Assembly: GCF_019024325.1 (NCBI RefSeq)
Contig: NZ_JAFNJS010000015.1
Span: 1-46,584, forward strand
Reading direction: 5' to 3'
Source of the DNA: Falsiroseomonas tokyonensis
Lineage (GTDB): Bacteria; Pseudomonadota; Alphaproteobacteria; Acetobacterales; Acetobacteraceae
Length of the DNA: 46,584 bases
Part shown: positions 25,898-34,483 of the stretch, one piece after another
Layout: every line of letters begins with the position of its first letter
Numbering within the stretch: the first letter of the stretch is position 1
Translations under genes and position numbers: made by a program
Notes under the pieces: generated by a model
Databases searched by the model: none
Told to the model about the DNA's origin: nothing
Seen by the model: only the letters and a program-made list of their open reading frames with translations

Positions 25898-26491
25898 TCA
25901 GTTTGTGCAGGCCGGTGGATCGAGCAGCGTCAGCGCCTGGCGCGCGGCGCCACGCAGCAGGGCAGGCTCCGGCCTGGCGCGTGACAGCACGCGCAGGCCC
26001 ATCACCGTGGTCAGCAAAAGCCGCGCGAGGTCGCGCGCCGAGGGCGCTGCGGTGATGCTGCCATCGCGCTGCCCGGCGATGACGCAGCGATGAAAGAAAG
26101 CTTCCAGCTCCGCCAGCCTTGCCGCGATGACGGCGCCAATCTCCGCATCATGCGGCGCGACTTCCAGCGCCGAATTGACCAGCAGGCAGCCGCGCGGATC
26201 GGCAAGCGAACGCGCCACGATCTCGTTCAGGAAGGTCTCGATGGCCACGCGCGGTGGTTGCTTCGCTTCCAGGCGCTCGATTCGTTCGCGCATGTTGCGG
26301 TCGAGGTAGCGGTCGAGACACAGGGCGAACAGCGCGTGCTTGCTGCCGAACGCGTTGTAGAGGCTCGCCGGCACAAGCCCCATTGCCTCACCGAGGTCGC
26401 GCACCGAGGTCGCGGCGTAGCCCTGCCGCCAGAAGCGGTCGGTTGCGGCGTCGAGGACCGCGTTGTCGTCGAACTCACGGGTGCGAGCCAT
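25898..26491 (-). CDS. TetR/AcrR-family transcriptional regulator
   Basis: A 197-residue protein with an N-terminal helix-turn-helix (TSVRDLGEAMGLVPASLYNAFGS in pieces: DLGEAMGLVPASLYNAFGSK) and a helical ligand-binding domain of normal length. It heads the six-gene minus-strand run. The palindrome at 26511-26532, 20 bases upstream of its start, is a likely autoregulatory operator. The ligand is probably an electrophile or quinone-like compound handled by the downstream transferases, an inference from context. Confidence 0.9.
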   Translation of the reverse strand: MARTREFDDNAVLDAATDRFWRQGYAATSVRDLGEAMGLVPASLYNAFGSKHALFALCLDRYLDRNMRERIERLEAKQPPRVAIETFLNEIVARSLADPRGCLLVNSALEVAPHDAEIGAVIAARLAELEAFFHRCVIAGQRDGSITAAPSARDLARLLLTTVMGLRVLSRARPEPALLRGAARQALTLLDPPACTN

Positions 26492-26510
26492 CAGGAAGCG
26501 ATATTCCTCA

Positions 26511-26532
26511 TTCTAGAGCGATCGTTTTAGAA
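26511..26532. promoter_or_regulatory. Candidate TetR operator
   Basis: TTCTA GAG CGATCG TTT TAGAA is a 22-bp near-perfect palindrome (outer 5 bp and central 6 bp symmetrical) placed between tetR and the divergent thioredoxin gene. Size and symmetry are typical of TetR-family operators. It may control both directions. Confidence 0.65.
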
Positions 26533-26580
26533 CATCTGCGATTGCCGGCAAGATCCAAATTTCTGCTCGACCCGCGTAAC

Positions 26581-26592
26581 CTTCGATCGAAG
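26581..26592. promoter_or_regulatory. Second palindrome in the tetR-thioredoxin intergenic region
   Basis: CTTCGATCGAAG is a perfect 12-bp palindrome sharing the CGATCG core of the site at 26511-26532. It lies 55 bases before the thioredoxin start, where a repressor would cover the plus-strand promoter. No matching flanks beyond the 12 bp, so this is tentative. Confidence 0.35.
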
Positions 26593-26647
26593 TTCAGCGA
26601 AGCCGACGCGAGCGGGTGCTCCCGCGCCACTGAGGAGACAGACCGCT

Positions 26648-27049
26648 ATGCCGAACCTGCCCCGCCGCCCCCTGCTGGCGGCCCTCGCCTTCAGCTGGGT
26701 CGCTGCCGCTGCTTCGACCGCCCGCGCCGCCGAGCGCGCGCCCTGGTCCGACGCCGCCTTCGCCGCGGCGCAGGCCGCCGGTCGGCCGTTGATCGTTGAG
26801 GTCACGGCACCCTGGTGCCCGACCTGCCGCGCCCAGGCACCGCATGTGGCCGCCACCCTGGCGGAGCCGGCGCTGGCATCAGCGCTGCTACTCACGGTCG
26901 ATTTCGACACCCAGAAGGACGCGCTGCGCCGCCTTGGCGTTCGGCAGCAATCCACGATCATTGCCTTCAACGGCACGCAGGAGCGCGGCCGCATCATTGG
27001 CGTAACCGACGCGACGCAGATCCGCGACCTGATCCGCCGCGCCGTCTGA
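26648..27049 (+). CDS. Secreted thioredoxin-family protein
   Basis: A 133-residue protein with an N-terminal signal sequence (positive RRP, hydrophobic ~8-23, cleavage likely after ARA near residue 27). The thioredoxin active site WCPTC has Cys57 and Cys60, followed by the later cis-Pro-like region GVRQQSTII in which the usual Pro is replaced by Ser, an oddity. RBS GAGGAG at 26632-26637. It ends 10 bases before a CcdA/DsbD-like gene, the typical partner that supplies it with electrons in the periplasm. Confidence 0.82.
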   Translation: MPNLPRRPLLAALAFSWVAAAASTARAAERAPWSDAAFAAAQAAGRPLIVEVTAPWCPTCRAQAPHVAATLAEPALASALLLTVDFDTQKDALRRLGVRQQSTIIAFNGTQERGRIIGVTDATQIRDLIRRAV

Positions 27050-27059
27050 CGCCGCGGCC

Positions 27060-27776
27060 ATGGGAACGTTATTGCTGGCGGGGCTGGCGGGGATCCTCGC
27101 CAGCCTGTCGCCCTGTGTGCTGCCCTTGCTGCCGATCGTGCTCGGTGCCGCGACCGCCGAGCATCGCCTGGCGCCGTTGGCTTTGGCGGGTGGCCTGGTG
27201 ACCGGCTTTGCCGGGCTGGGCGTTGTGCTTGGCCTGCTGGCGACGTCGATCGGTTTCGATCCCGAGGTGCTGCGGGTCGGGTCTGCGGTGATGCTGTTGC
27301 TGGCGGGCCTCGCCTTGTTGGTCGCGGGCCTCGCCACACGCCTGACCATGGCGGGCGAAGCGATCATGGCGCCGATCTCCGCCCTGGCGCAGCGCATGCC
27401 GGCGCAGGGGCTTGGCGGTCAGTTCGGGCTCGGCGTCGTGCTGGGCGTCGCCTGGGCGCCCTGCACCGGGCCTGCGCTCGGCGCGGCTTTGGGGCTGGCC
27501 GCCCAGGCCGGGACGGCGGCGCAGGCCACCTTGGTGATGGCGGCCTTCGCGCTGGGTGCGGCCCTGCCGCTTCTGGCGCTTGGTACAGTGGCGCGCAGTG
27601 CCATGCCGGCGTTGCGTCGGCATCTGGCCAAGGCGGGGGGCTGGGGCCGGCCGGCGCTGGGCGGCGTGCTGGCACTGGTTGGGGTGGCCATGCTGAGCGG
27701 CCTGGATCGCCGGGTAGAGGCGGTGCTGACGGCGGCGTTGCCGGACGGGTGGGTGGAGTTGATCACCCGGTTCTGA
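27060..27776 (+). CDS. CcdA/DsbD-like thiol-disulfide transmembrane transporter
   Basis: A 238-residue integral membrane protein with six predicted spans. The two hallmark cysteines are present: LSPCVLPLLPIVLG (Cys19) in span 1 and WAPCTGPALG (Cys135) in span 4, each next to prolines as in CcdA and the DsbD core. It moves reducing equivalents from cytoplasmic thioredoxin to periplasmic thiol proteins, here presumably the product of 26648. Length agrees with CcdA (about 220-240). Confidence 0.85.
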   Translation: MGTLLLAGLAGILASLSPCVLPLLPIVLGAATAEHRLAPLALAGGLVTGFAGLGVVLGLLATSIGFDPEVLRVGSAVMLLLAGLALLVAGLATRLTMAGEAIMAPISALAQRMPAQGLGGQFGLGVVLGVAWAPCTGPALGAALGLAAQAGTAAQATLVMAAFALGAALPLLALGTVARSAMPALRRHLAKAGGWGRPALGGVLALVGVAMLSGLDRRVEAVLTAALPDGWVELITRF

Positions 27777-27846
27777 GCGGCGTCGAGAAGCAGAAGTGCA
27801 ATATGAACAGGGATGAGTTTTCGACCATGAACCTTACCAGCACCCG

Positions 27847-28320
27847 ATGAGGCGCCGCACCATCTTCCTCGGCGCGGCGCTCACGATCTTCGCATCCAGC
27901 CTTCCCGCGGATGCGCAGCAGGCCGGTCTCGTGACCAGGCCAAGCGCGCATGGGACCCGCGCAACGCTCGATCGCTTCGCGGCCGCGGTGCGCGAGGCCG
28001 GCTGGTTTGTCTTCACCGAGGTGGACCACGCCGCCGCGGCACGCGATGTCGGCATGACGCTGAGGGCGCGCACGGTGGTGCTGTTCGGCAATCCGCGCGC
28101 CGGCACGCCAGGCATGGCTGCAAACCCGATGCTCGCCATCGACCTGCCAATGCGTGTCCTGGTGTGGGAGGACGACCAGGGCCGGACCTTCGTCACCCGG
28201 AGCACCGGGGCGGATATCGCGGAGCGGGTCTTTGCCCGTCACGGCGTCACGGTCCCGCCCGAGGGCCAGCGCAGCACCGAGGCCTTCATCGAGACCCTGG
28301 TTCGCAAGGCCGCCGAATAG
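27847..28320 (+). CDS. DUF302-domain exported protein
   Basis: A 157-residue protein with a signal peptide (MRRRTIFLGAALTIFASS, cleavage near ADA-QQ). The mature part matches DUF302: TLDRFAAAVREAGWFVFTEV, then VVLFGNPRAGTPGMAANPML and LPMRVLVWEDDQG. DUF302 proteins are small periplasmic or cytosolic alpha/beta proteins often found with sulfur-oxidation and thiol genes; their biochemical role is unknown. One base separates it from the YeeE/YedE gene. Confidence 0.85.
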   Translation: MRRRTIFLGAALTIFASSLPADAQQAGLVTRPSAHGTRATLDRFAAAVREAGWFVFTEVDHAAAARDVGMTLRARTVVLFGNPRAGTPGMAANPMLAIDLPMRVLVWEDDQGRTFVTRSTGADIAERVFARHGVTVPPEGQRSTEAFIETLVRKAAE

Positions 28321-28321
28321 C

Positions 28322-29434
28322 GTGGCCGGCGCGCTCTCGGCCGATCCGCCGCGCGTCCAAGTGACGGGCCTCCTGCTCGGGGCGGCCGGCACCGTTCTGG
28401 CCATTGCGGGCATCTCCGGAATTGGCGATGCGGCGCTTCTGCCGGTCCTGGCCGTGGCGATCCTGCTTGGCGCCATGTTCGTCTGGCTCGACTACGGCTT
28501 CGCTGGCGGATTTCGCGCGCTGCTCGTGGAGCGTGATGGCCGCACGCTCGGCGCAGCCTTCATCGTGCCCGCGGTGGCAGCGCTGGTCGTGCTGCCCGTC
28601 GGCATGCTGGTGGAAGGCTATGGGCGCTTCGCCGCGCCCATCGGCCTGCCTCTGCTGGTCGGCGCAGCGATCTTTGGCGTTGGCATGCAGATCACCAATG
28701 GCTGCGGGTCGGGCACCCTGGTCGCGGCCGGCCAAGGATCGCGCAGGATGTGGGTAGCTCTGCCATTTTTCTGCTTCGGCGGCGTGCTGGGTACGTTGAT
28801 GCTCCCTGCGGCGCTGCGGCTGCCGAGCCTAGGCGAGATCGATCTGCCGGCCCTGCTCGGCCCCTGGGGCGGGCTTATTGTGACCGAGGCGCTGCTCGGC
28901 CTCGGCGCGCTGGTGGTTCTGCGCGGCGCGCGCCCACCGCGCGAGCGATTGTTCGCAGGGGCGGCGATTGGGGCAGGCGCCGCGGCGCTGTTCCTCGTCT
29001 CGGGCACGCCCTGGGGCATCACGATGGGCCTGACGCTTTGGGGCGCACAAGCCTTGCAAGCCCTAGGATGGGACCTTTCTGGCTTCGAGTTCTGGTGGTC
29101 CGGCTGGACACGGGAAGCGCTCGACGGTCCGCTGCTCGCGATGCACGGTTCGCTGTCCGATGTAGGGCTGCTGCTCGGTGCCCTTCTCGCTGCGGCAGGG
29201 CAAGGCCGGTTGCGGCACGGCACGCCGATCGGCTGGCGCGGTGCCACAGGGGCGGCGCTGGGCGGGCTGCTGATGGGGGTGGGCGCCAGGCTGTCCTTCG
29301 GCTGCAATGTCGGCGCCTTCCTCGGTGGCGCATCATCGGGCAGCCTGCACGGCTTCGTGTGGCTCGCCGCCGCGATGCCGGGCTGCTGGATCGGGATCAG
29401 GATGCGGCCGATGTTCGGCTTCACGGCACGCTGA
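28322..29434 (+). CDS. YeeE/YedE-family sulfur-compound transporter
   Basis: GTG start at 28322 directly after the DUF302 stop; 370 residues with about nine to ten membrane spans. The conserved cysteine motifs of the family are both present: TNGCGSGTLV (Cys128) and LSFGCNVGAFLGG (Cys328). The best-known relative, YeeE, imports thiosulfate through a chain of membrane-embedded cysteines. Here the neighbouring DUF302 and TauE/SafE genes also point to sulfur compounds. Confidence 0.85.
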   Translation: MAGALSADPPRVQVTGLLLGAAGTVLAIAGISGIGDAALLPVLAVAILLGAMFVWLDYGFAGGFRALLVERDGRTLGAAFIVPAVAALVVLPVGMLVEGYGRFAAPIGLPLLVGAAIFGVGMQITNGCGSGTLVAAGQGSRRMWVALPFFCFGGVLGTLMLPAALRLPSLGEIDLPALLGPWGGLIVTEALLGLGALVVLRGARPPRERLFAGAAIGAGAAALFLVSGTPWGITMGLTLWGAQALQALGWDLSGFEFWWSGWTREALDGPLLAMHGSLSDVGLLLGALLAAAGQGRLRHGTPIGWRGATGAALGGLLMGVGARLSFGCNVGAFLGGASSGSLHGFVWLAAAMPGCWIGIRMRPMFGFTAR

Positions 29435-29517
29435 CGTCTCATTGCAACGCCGTTACATCGGACCGCCGATAGTGGCCACCAGGTTGTTCCGTTTCTCGAC
29501 TGGCGGCACAAGTCAGC

Positions 29518-30348
29518 ATGTTGGAAATCCTTGTCACTTACAGCGGCTGGACCCTGCTGGCTTTCGTCCTGGCTGGCGCGGCCATCGGCGTGGTCGGGGG
29601 ATTGCTCGGCATTGGCGGTGGCGTCATTGCCGTGCCGGTGCTGCTTGAGGTCTTCGCAGCAGGCGGCATGTCAGACGCCGATCGCGCCGCGCTGGCCATC
29701 GGCACCGCGCAGGCGGCGATCCTGCTGTCCTCACTGGCGGCGGCAGCGGCCCACGCTGCGGCCGGGACCATCGATCAGCCGATCCTGCGGGCCTGGATGC
29801 CCGCACTCCTGGCGGGCGCGCTGCTCGGGTTGGGGCTGGCACCCCTGATTCCTGCCTCGCTGTCGGTCGGCGCCTTCGCTGCCGTCGCCATTCTGCTTGG
29901 CATTCAGATGATGGCGGGTGCTCGCGGCGTGCTGGCTTCCGGCCTACCGGCCCCGCCGCTTGGCTGGCTGCCGCCGGCAGCCATCGGCGGGTTGTCCGCC
30001 GGCCTCGGGATCGGCGCAGGCACGTTGAGCGGCCCGGCCCTCGGCCTCTTCAACACGCCGATCAATCGCGCCGTCGGTGCCGGCGCCGTCTTCAATATCG
30101 CAGTCGCGCTGCCAGCGACGCTCGGCTTTGCCGCCCTTGGCTACGGCAGGCCCGGCCTGCCTCCTGATTCCCTCGGCTACGTCAGCCTGAGCGCGGCGAT
30201 CCTGCTGGCCCTCCCAGCCACCGTTGTGGCGCCGTTTGCCGCGCGCCTCTCATCGCGGGTTCCGGTGCCGCTCCTGCGCCGCGTCTTTGCCGGCTGCCTT
30301 TTCGCCATCGCCCTGCGTGTCCTTTGGCGCGCGGCGGCCGGGCAATGA
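29518..30348 (+). CDS. TauE/SafE-family (TSUP) sulfite/anion exporter
   Basis: A 276-residue membrane protein with seven or eight spans. The N-terminal half has the family hallmark GGLLGIGGGVIAVPVLLE, repeated in the second half as GGLSAGLGIGAGTLSGPALG, the two inverted repeats of TSUP. Likely exports sulfite, sulfoacetate or a related anion across the inner membrane. Last gene of the redox/sulfur run; 83 bases from the YeeE gene. Confidence 0.88.
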   Translation: MLEILVTYSGWTLLAFVLAGAAIGVVGGLLGIGGGVIAVPVLLEVFAAGGMSDADRAALAIGTAQAAILLSSLAAAAAHAAAGTIDQPILRAWMPALLAGALLGLGLAPLIPASLSVGAFAAVAILLGIQMMAGARGVLASGLPAPPLGWLPPAAIGGLSAGLGIGAGTLSGPALGLFNTPINRAVGAGAVFNIAVALPATLGFAALGYGRPGLPPDSLGYVSLSAAILLALPATVVAPFAARLSSRVPVPLLRRVFAGCLFAIALRVLWRAAAGQ

Positions 30349-30976
30349 ACGCTGGCTGCCTCGGTCGCCAGGATTGTATCAACCTCAATCGTCTACATCA
30401 GATGGCGGTCGTGTGGGGCCTGAGAGGTGCATGTGAAATTCCCGCCGAAGCCACATCGCTTCGCCGAAGTCCTCAGGTCTGCGATGGGCGACGATGTCCG
30501 CTGGCCTGCTCTCCAAGGCTCCAGCCTTGAGACCGTTCGCATCCGGGTGCACTCCCTCCGCCAGTTCCAATACGAGCCGCACTCTCCCCCCGACCGAGGG
30601 CCGCGCTGAGTGGCAGGTTTCCTGGGGTTTTCAGGGCAGACCTGTTGACTGGCCCGGCGCGGAGACGGGCGAAAATCGCTCTCCGGAGGCCCTTTCTCTC
30701 CGGACCTCCTGACTTGGGCGTTTCAGTACGGAACTCAAAAACCTAGGTAAAAGGCCGGTTCCCGCGCGGCGGACGCTTGCCCTGGTTCGAACCCCACTTG
30801 CCCGAAATCCGTACTTCGAGAGCGAACACTTTGGTACGGAACCCTCGGCGAGGCGGAGACCTGGCTTGTAGTGGTTCGACGGTCCACTCGATGAAACGCG
30901 CGAGAACGGTTTACCATCGCCACAGCCTTTCGGCTCAGTGGCTTTCCGTCAATTAACGCGCGATAATCTAACCGAG
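30349..30976. other. Long intergenic region upstream of the defence operon
   Basis: About 630 bases with no convincing gene; a 60-codon frame at 30427-30609 has no recognisable content. The stretch includes a direct repeat CTCTCCGGA (30679-30687 and 30696-30704), three copies of GTACGGA-type words (listed separately) and the short inverted repeat AGTGG/CCACT (30870-30888). GC is lower than in the genes around it. It should hold the promoter of the helicase operon and may also contain an integration boundary. Confidence 0.55.
30726..30847. repeat. Three GTACGGA-type repeats upstream of the helicase gene
   Basis: GTACGGAA occurs at 30726-30733 and again within 30834-30841; an inverted copy (TCCGTAC) lies at 30808-30814. 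Spacing is about 80 and 20 bases. The flanks of the first and third copies also agree in part (TTTCAGTACGGAACTC and TTTGGTACGGAACCCTC). They could be binding sites of a repressor of the defence operon or recombinase subsites. Confidence 0.45.
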
Positions 30977-33900
30977 ATGGCAACCTTCGAAGATATCAAA
31001 GCCGGGGCGCGGCTTCGCGGCCTGGACGCGGCCGGCATGGCCGAGATCGTCCAGGTCACCCGGTTCGGGCCGGATGCGCTCAACCTCGTCTTCCGCGTGA
31101 GCGGGCGCGTCGGGGAGCGGCTGGTCTACCGTGGCGAGGAGGCCGGTTTCGAGTTCCTCGAAGCCGGACGGGCCTATGCTTTCGACGCTGATGGCGGGCT
31201 GCTGCGTCTTGCCTCCGAGGCTTACAGGCTGCGGCTCGCCCATCTCTTCGACCCCTACCTTGCGGTCAGCGCGTCCCAGATCGAGGCGCTCCCCCATCAG
31301 ATCACCGCCGTCTATGGCGAAATGCTGCCCAGGCAGCCACTACGCTTCCTGCTCGCCGACGACCCCGGCGCGGGCAAAACGGTCATGGCGGGTCTCCTTA
31401 TCAAGGAGCTTCTGATCCGCGGCGATCTTGAACGCTGTCTGATCGTCGCCCCCGGTAGCCTCGTCGAGCAGTGGCAGGAGGAAATGTCGGAGAAATTCGG
31501 CCTGGCCTTCGACCTCCTGTCCCGCGACCAGATCGAGAACTCCGTCAGTGGCAACCCCTTCGCCGAGCGCAATCGCCTCATCATGCGTCTCGACATGGCG
31601 GCACGTTCGGACGACCTGAAGGCCAAGCTGCTGGCGGCGCCTGATTGGGACCTGGTGATCTGCGACGAGGCTCACCGCATGGCCGCGTCCTATTTCGGCG
31701 GTGAGGTGAAGGAGACCCAGCGCCACAAGCTTGGGAAGCTCCTCGGCGGCAAGGCGCGCAACTTCCTCCTGATGTCGGCGACGCCCCATAACGGCAAGGA
31801 GGCGGACTTCCAGCTGTTCATGGGGCTGCTCGACGCCGACCGATTCGAGGGCCGCTTCCGCGAAGGCGTCCACAAGGCAGACGTATCGGACATGATGCGC
31901 CGGCTGACGAAGGAGGAGCTGTACCGTTTCGACGGTACCCCCCTCTTCCCCGAGCGCAGGGCCTACACGGCCAGCTATGAACTCTCGCCAGCCGAGGCGG
32001 ACCTCTACCAGGCCGTCACCACTTACGTCCGGGAGGAGATGAATCGGGCCGACCGCTCGGGCGACGGCAAGCGGCAGAACAGCGTGGGCTTTGCCCTCCA
32101 GATCCTGCAGCGCCGCCTCGCGTCCTCGCCGGCCGCCATCCATCGCTCCCTGGAGCGCAGGCGCAAACGGCTTGAGGAGCGGCTGCGGGAGGAGAAGCTC
32201 CAGCGCCAGACTGGCACAGCCCCCCTCACGCGGGCCCCCGCATTGCCGAGCTTCGACGCCGACGACCTCGACGATGCCCCGGGCGAGGAAGCAGAGGCGA
32301 TCGAGGAACAGATCGCGGACCAGGCCACCGCCGCCGCTACGCTGGCCGAGCTCGAGGCCGAGATCATCATCCTCAAGGACCTGGAGGCGCAGGCGCTTCG
32401 CCTGAAGCTCTCAGGCAAGGACGCGAAGTGGCGGGAACTCGAGTCCATCCTCGACGACCCGATCATGTTCGACCAGGCCACGGGCCTACGCCGCAAGATC
32501 CTCATCTTCACCGAGCCGAAGGACACGCTGGAATACCTTCAGCAGAAGATCACGGCCCGCGTCGGCGACCCGGCTTCAGTGGTCGTCATCCATGGCGGCA
32601 TCGCGCGGGAGGCCCGTCGCGCCGCCATCGCCGCCTTCAACTCCGATCCCGTGGTCCGGGTCATGATCGCGAACGACGCCGCTGGTGAGGGCGTGAACCT
32701 CCAGCGCGGCGCGCACCTCATGGTCAATTACGACCTGCCGTGGAATCCGAACCGGCTGGAGCAGCGCTTCGGCCGCATCCACCGCATCGGTCAGACCGAG
32801 GTCTGCCATCTGTGGAACCTCTGCGCGACCAACACCCGTGAGGGCGAGGTCTATCAGCGACTCCTGGAAAAGCTGGAGCAGGCCCGCGCTGCGCTCGGCG
32901 GCAAGGTCTACGACGTGCTAGGCGAGCTCTTCGAGGGCCAAGCCCTGCGCGACCTGCTGGTGGATGCCATCCGCTATGGCGACGCGCCCGAGACCAAGGC
33001 CCGCCTGTTCCAGAAGGTGGATGACGCCGTCGATGTCGAATCCATCGAGCGCCTGGTGGCCGAGCGCAAGCTCACCTCCGAGGGGATGGACCCGAACGCT
33101 GTCGCCGCCATCCGCGAAGAGATGGAGCGCGCCCAGGCTCGCCGGCTGCAACCCCACTTCATCGGTGCCTTCTTCCGCGAGGCGTTCCTGCTGCTGGGTG
33201 GCCGCATTGCCGAGCGCGAGAAGGGCCGCTTCGAGATCCTGCGCGTCCCGCCCTCGCTGAAGCACAGGGACCGGCTGATCGGCCGCGGCGACCCCGTGCT
33301 CGATCGCTATGCCCGGGTCACCTTCGACAAGACGCTGATCGTCGGTAAGCCGCAGGCCGAACTACTGGCGCCGGGCCACCCCCTGCTCGACTCGGCGCTG
33401 GACTTGGTGCTGGAGCGCTTCGCACCGCTGCTCCAGCAAGGTGGTGTGTTGGTGGACGACGGCGATGAGGGCCTCGCCCCGCGGCTGCTGGTCTATCTGG
33501 AACACGCCATTCGGGACGGCCGCGTGGCGAAGTCGGGGGAGCCGCGCGTGATTTCGCAGCGGCTGCAGTTCATCCATCTACGGGAGGACGGCACTGCCAC
33601 TGATGGCGGGCCGGCGCCCTACTTGGACTGCCGCCCCATCACGGCGGAGGAACGCGAGCTGGTCGCTGACGCGATCGTCGCCCCCTGGCTTTCGGGCCGC
33701 GTCGAGCAGCAGGCGCTCGGACACGCCATCGCCAAGCTGGTGCCGGAGCACCTGGGCGAGGTGAAGCGCCGCCGGATCGCGGAGATCGACAAGGTGGAGC
33801 GGGAGGTGCGAGCCCGCCTCACGCGCGAGATCAATTACTGGGATGCCCGCGCGGCCCGGCTACGGGAGGAAGAACGCGCCGGTAAGGAGCAGCGCATCAA

Positions 33901-34483
33901 CGCCAGCAACGCGGAGGCCACGGCGCAGCGCCTGGTCGAGCGGCTGCACAAGCGCCAAGAGGAACTGGCGCGCGAACGTCAGATCACCGCCCTGCCGCCG
34001 GTGATGAAGGGTGCCGCGCTGGTCATCCCAAAGGGGCTGCTGCTGGTCCGGAGCAAGCCTGTCGACGCACGCGTGCTCGCCGGTTTCGCCGAAGACGCGA
34101 CGTCACGCGCGGAGGTGGAGCGCCTGGCGATGGAAGCCGTCATGGCTGCAGAGCGGTCGCTTGGCCACGAACCGCTGGATGTCTCTGCCGAGAAGAAGGG
34201 ATGGGACATCGAGAGCCGCAACGCAAAAGCGGGCGCCTTGCGCTTCATCGAAGTGAAGGGCCGGCATGTCGACGGCGACGTGATCATGCTGACGAAGAAC
34301 GAGCTGCTGGCCTCGCTGAACAGCCCGGATGCCTTCATCCTCGCAATTGTGCAGGTGGAGGCCGGCTTCGCGCGGGAGCCTGCCTACGTGCGCCGGTTCT
34401 TCCAACGCGAGCTCGGCTTCGCGGAAACCGCCGTCGCCTTCCACGTGGGTGATCTGCTGACCCTCGCGGCGAGGCCGGCATGA
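30977..34483 (+). CDS. SNF2-family helicase with C-terminal DUF3883 (defence operon)
   Basis: I choose the ATG at 30977 (MATFEDIKAGARLRGL, the usual start of this family); the frame is open back to a GTG at 30938. The product is 1168 residues. Walker A DDPGAGKT (Asp128-Thr135), DEAH box (Asp230-His233), SAT motif LLMSATPHNGKE, and motif VI QRFGRIHRIGQ (from ~Gln596) define a Swi2/Snf2 ATPase. The C-terminal DUF3883 lies at ~1050-1168, with FIEVKG (Glu1092, Lys1094), a layout that resembles restriction-endonuclease-like folds. It probably translocates on foreign DNA. Helicases of this composition are part of DISARM-like and helicase-methylase-ATPase systems. The stop overlaps the next start as ATGA. 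Confidence 0.9.
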   Translation: MATFEDIKAGARLRGLDAAGMAEIVQVTRFGPDALNLVFRVSGRVGERLVYRGEEAGFEFLEAGRAYAFDADGGLLRLASEAYRLRLAHLFDPYLAVSASQIEALPHQITAVYGEMLPRQPLRFLLADDPGAGKTVMAGLLIKELLIRGDLERCLIVAPGSLVEQWQEEMSEKFGLAFDLLSRDQIENSVSGNPFAERNRLIMRLDMAARSDDLKAKLLAAPDWDLVICDEAHRMAASYFGGEVKETQRHKLGKLLGGKARNFLLMSATPHNGKEADFQLFMGLLDADRFEGRFREGVHKADVSDMMRRLTKEELYRFDGTPLFPERRAYTASYELSPAEADLYQAVTTYVREEMNRADRSGDGKRQNSVGFALQILQRRLASSPAAIHRSLERRRKRLEERLREEKLQRQTGTAPLTRAPALPSFDADDLDDAPGEEAEAIEEQIADQATAAATLAELEAEIIILKDLEAQALRLKLSGKDAKWRELESILDDPIMFDQATGLRRKILIFTEPKDTLEYLQQKITARVGDPASVVVIHGGIAREARRAAIAAFNSDPVVRVMIANDAAGEGVNLQRGAHLMVNYDLPWNPNRLEQRFGRIHRIGQTEVCHLWNLCATNTREGEVYQRLLEKLEQARAALGGKVYDVLGELFEGQALRDLLVDAIRYGDAPETKARLFQKVDDAVDVESIERLVAERKLTSEGMDPNAVAAIREEMERAQARRLQPHFIGAFFREAFLLLGGRIAEREKGRFEILRVPPSLKHRDRLIGRGDPVLDRYARVTFDKTLIVGKPQAELLAPGHPLLDSALDLVLERFAPLLQQGGVLVDDGDEGLAPRLLVYLEHAIRDGRVAKSGEPRVISQRLQFIHLREDGTATDGGPAPYLDCRPITAEERELVADAIVAPWLSGRVEQQALGHAIAKLVPEHLGEVKRRRIAEIDKVEREVRARLTREINYWDARAARLREEERAGKEQRINASNAEATAQRLVERLHKRQEELARERQITALPPVMKGAALVIPKGLLLVRSKPVDARVLAGFAEDATSRAEVERLAMEAVMAAERSLGHEPLDVSAEKKGWDIESRNAKAGALRFIEVKGRHVDGDVIMLTKNELLASLNSPDAFILAIVQVEAGFAREPAYVRRFFQRELGFAETAVAFHVGDLLTLAARPA

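Noticed and set aside
30427-30609. 60-codon frame in the long intergenic region
   Set aside because: No RBS, no recognisable motif and no coupling to a neighbour; too short to claim.
30775-30803. Sequence CCTGGTTCGAACCCC looks like a tRNA T-arm
   Set aside because: Only two of five T-stem pairs form and no acceptor, D or anticodon arms can be found around it.
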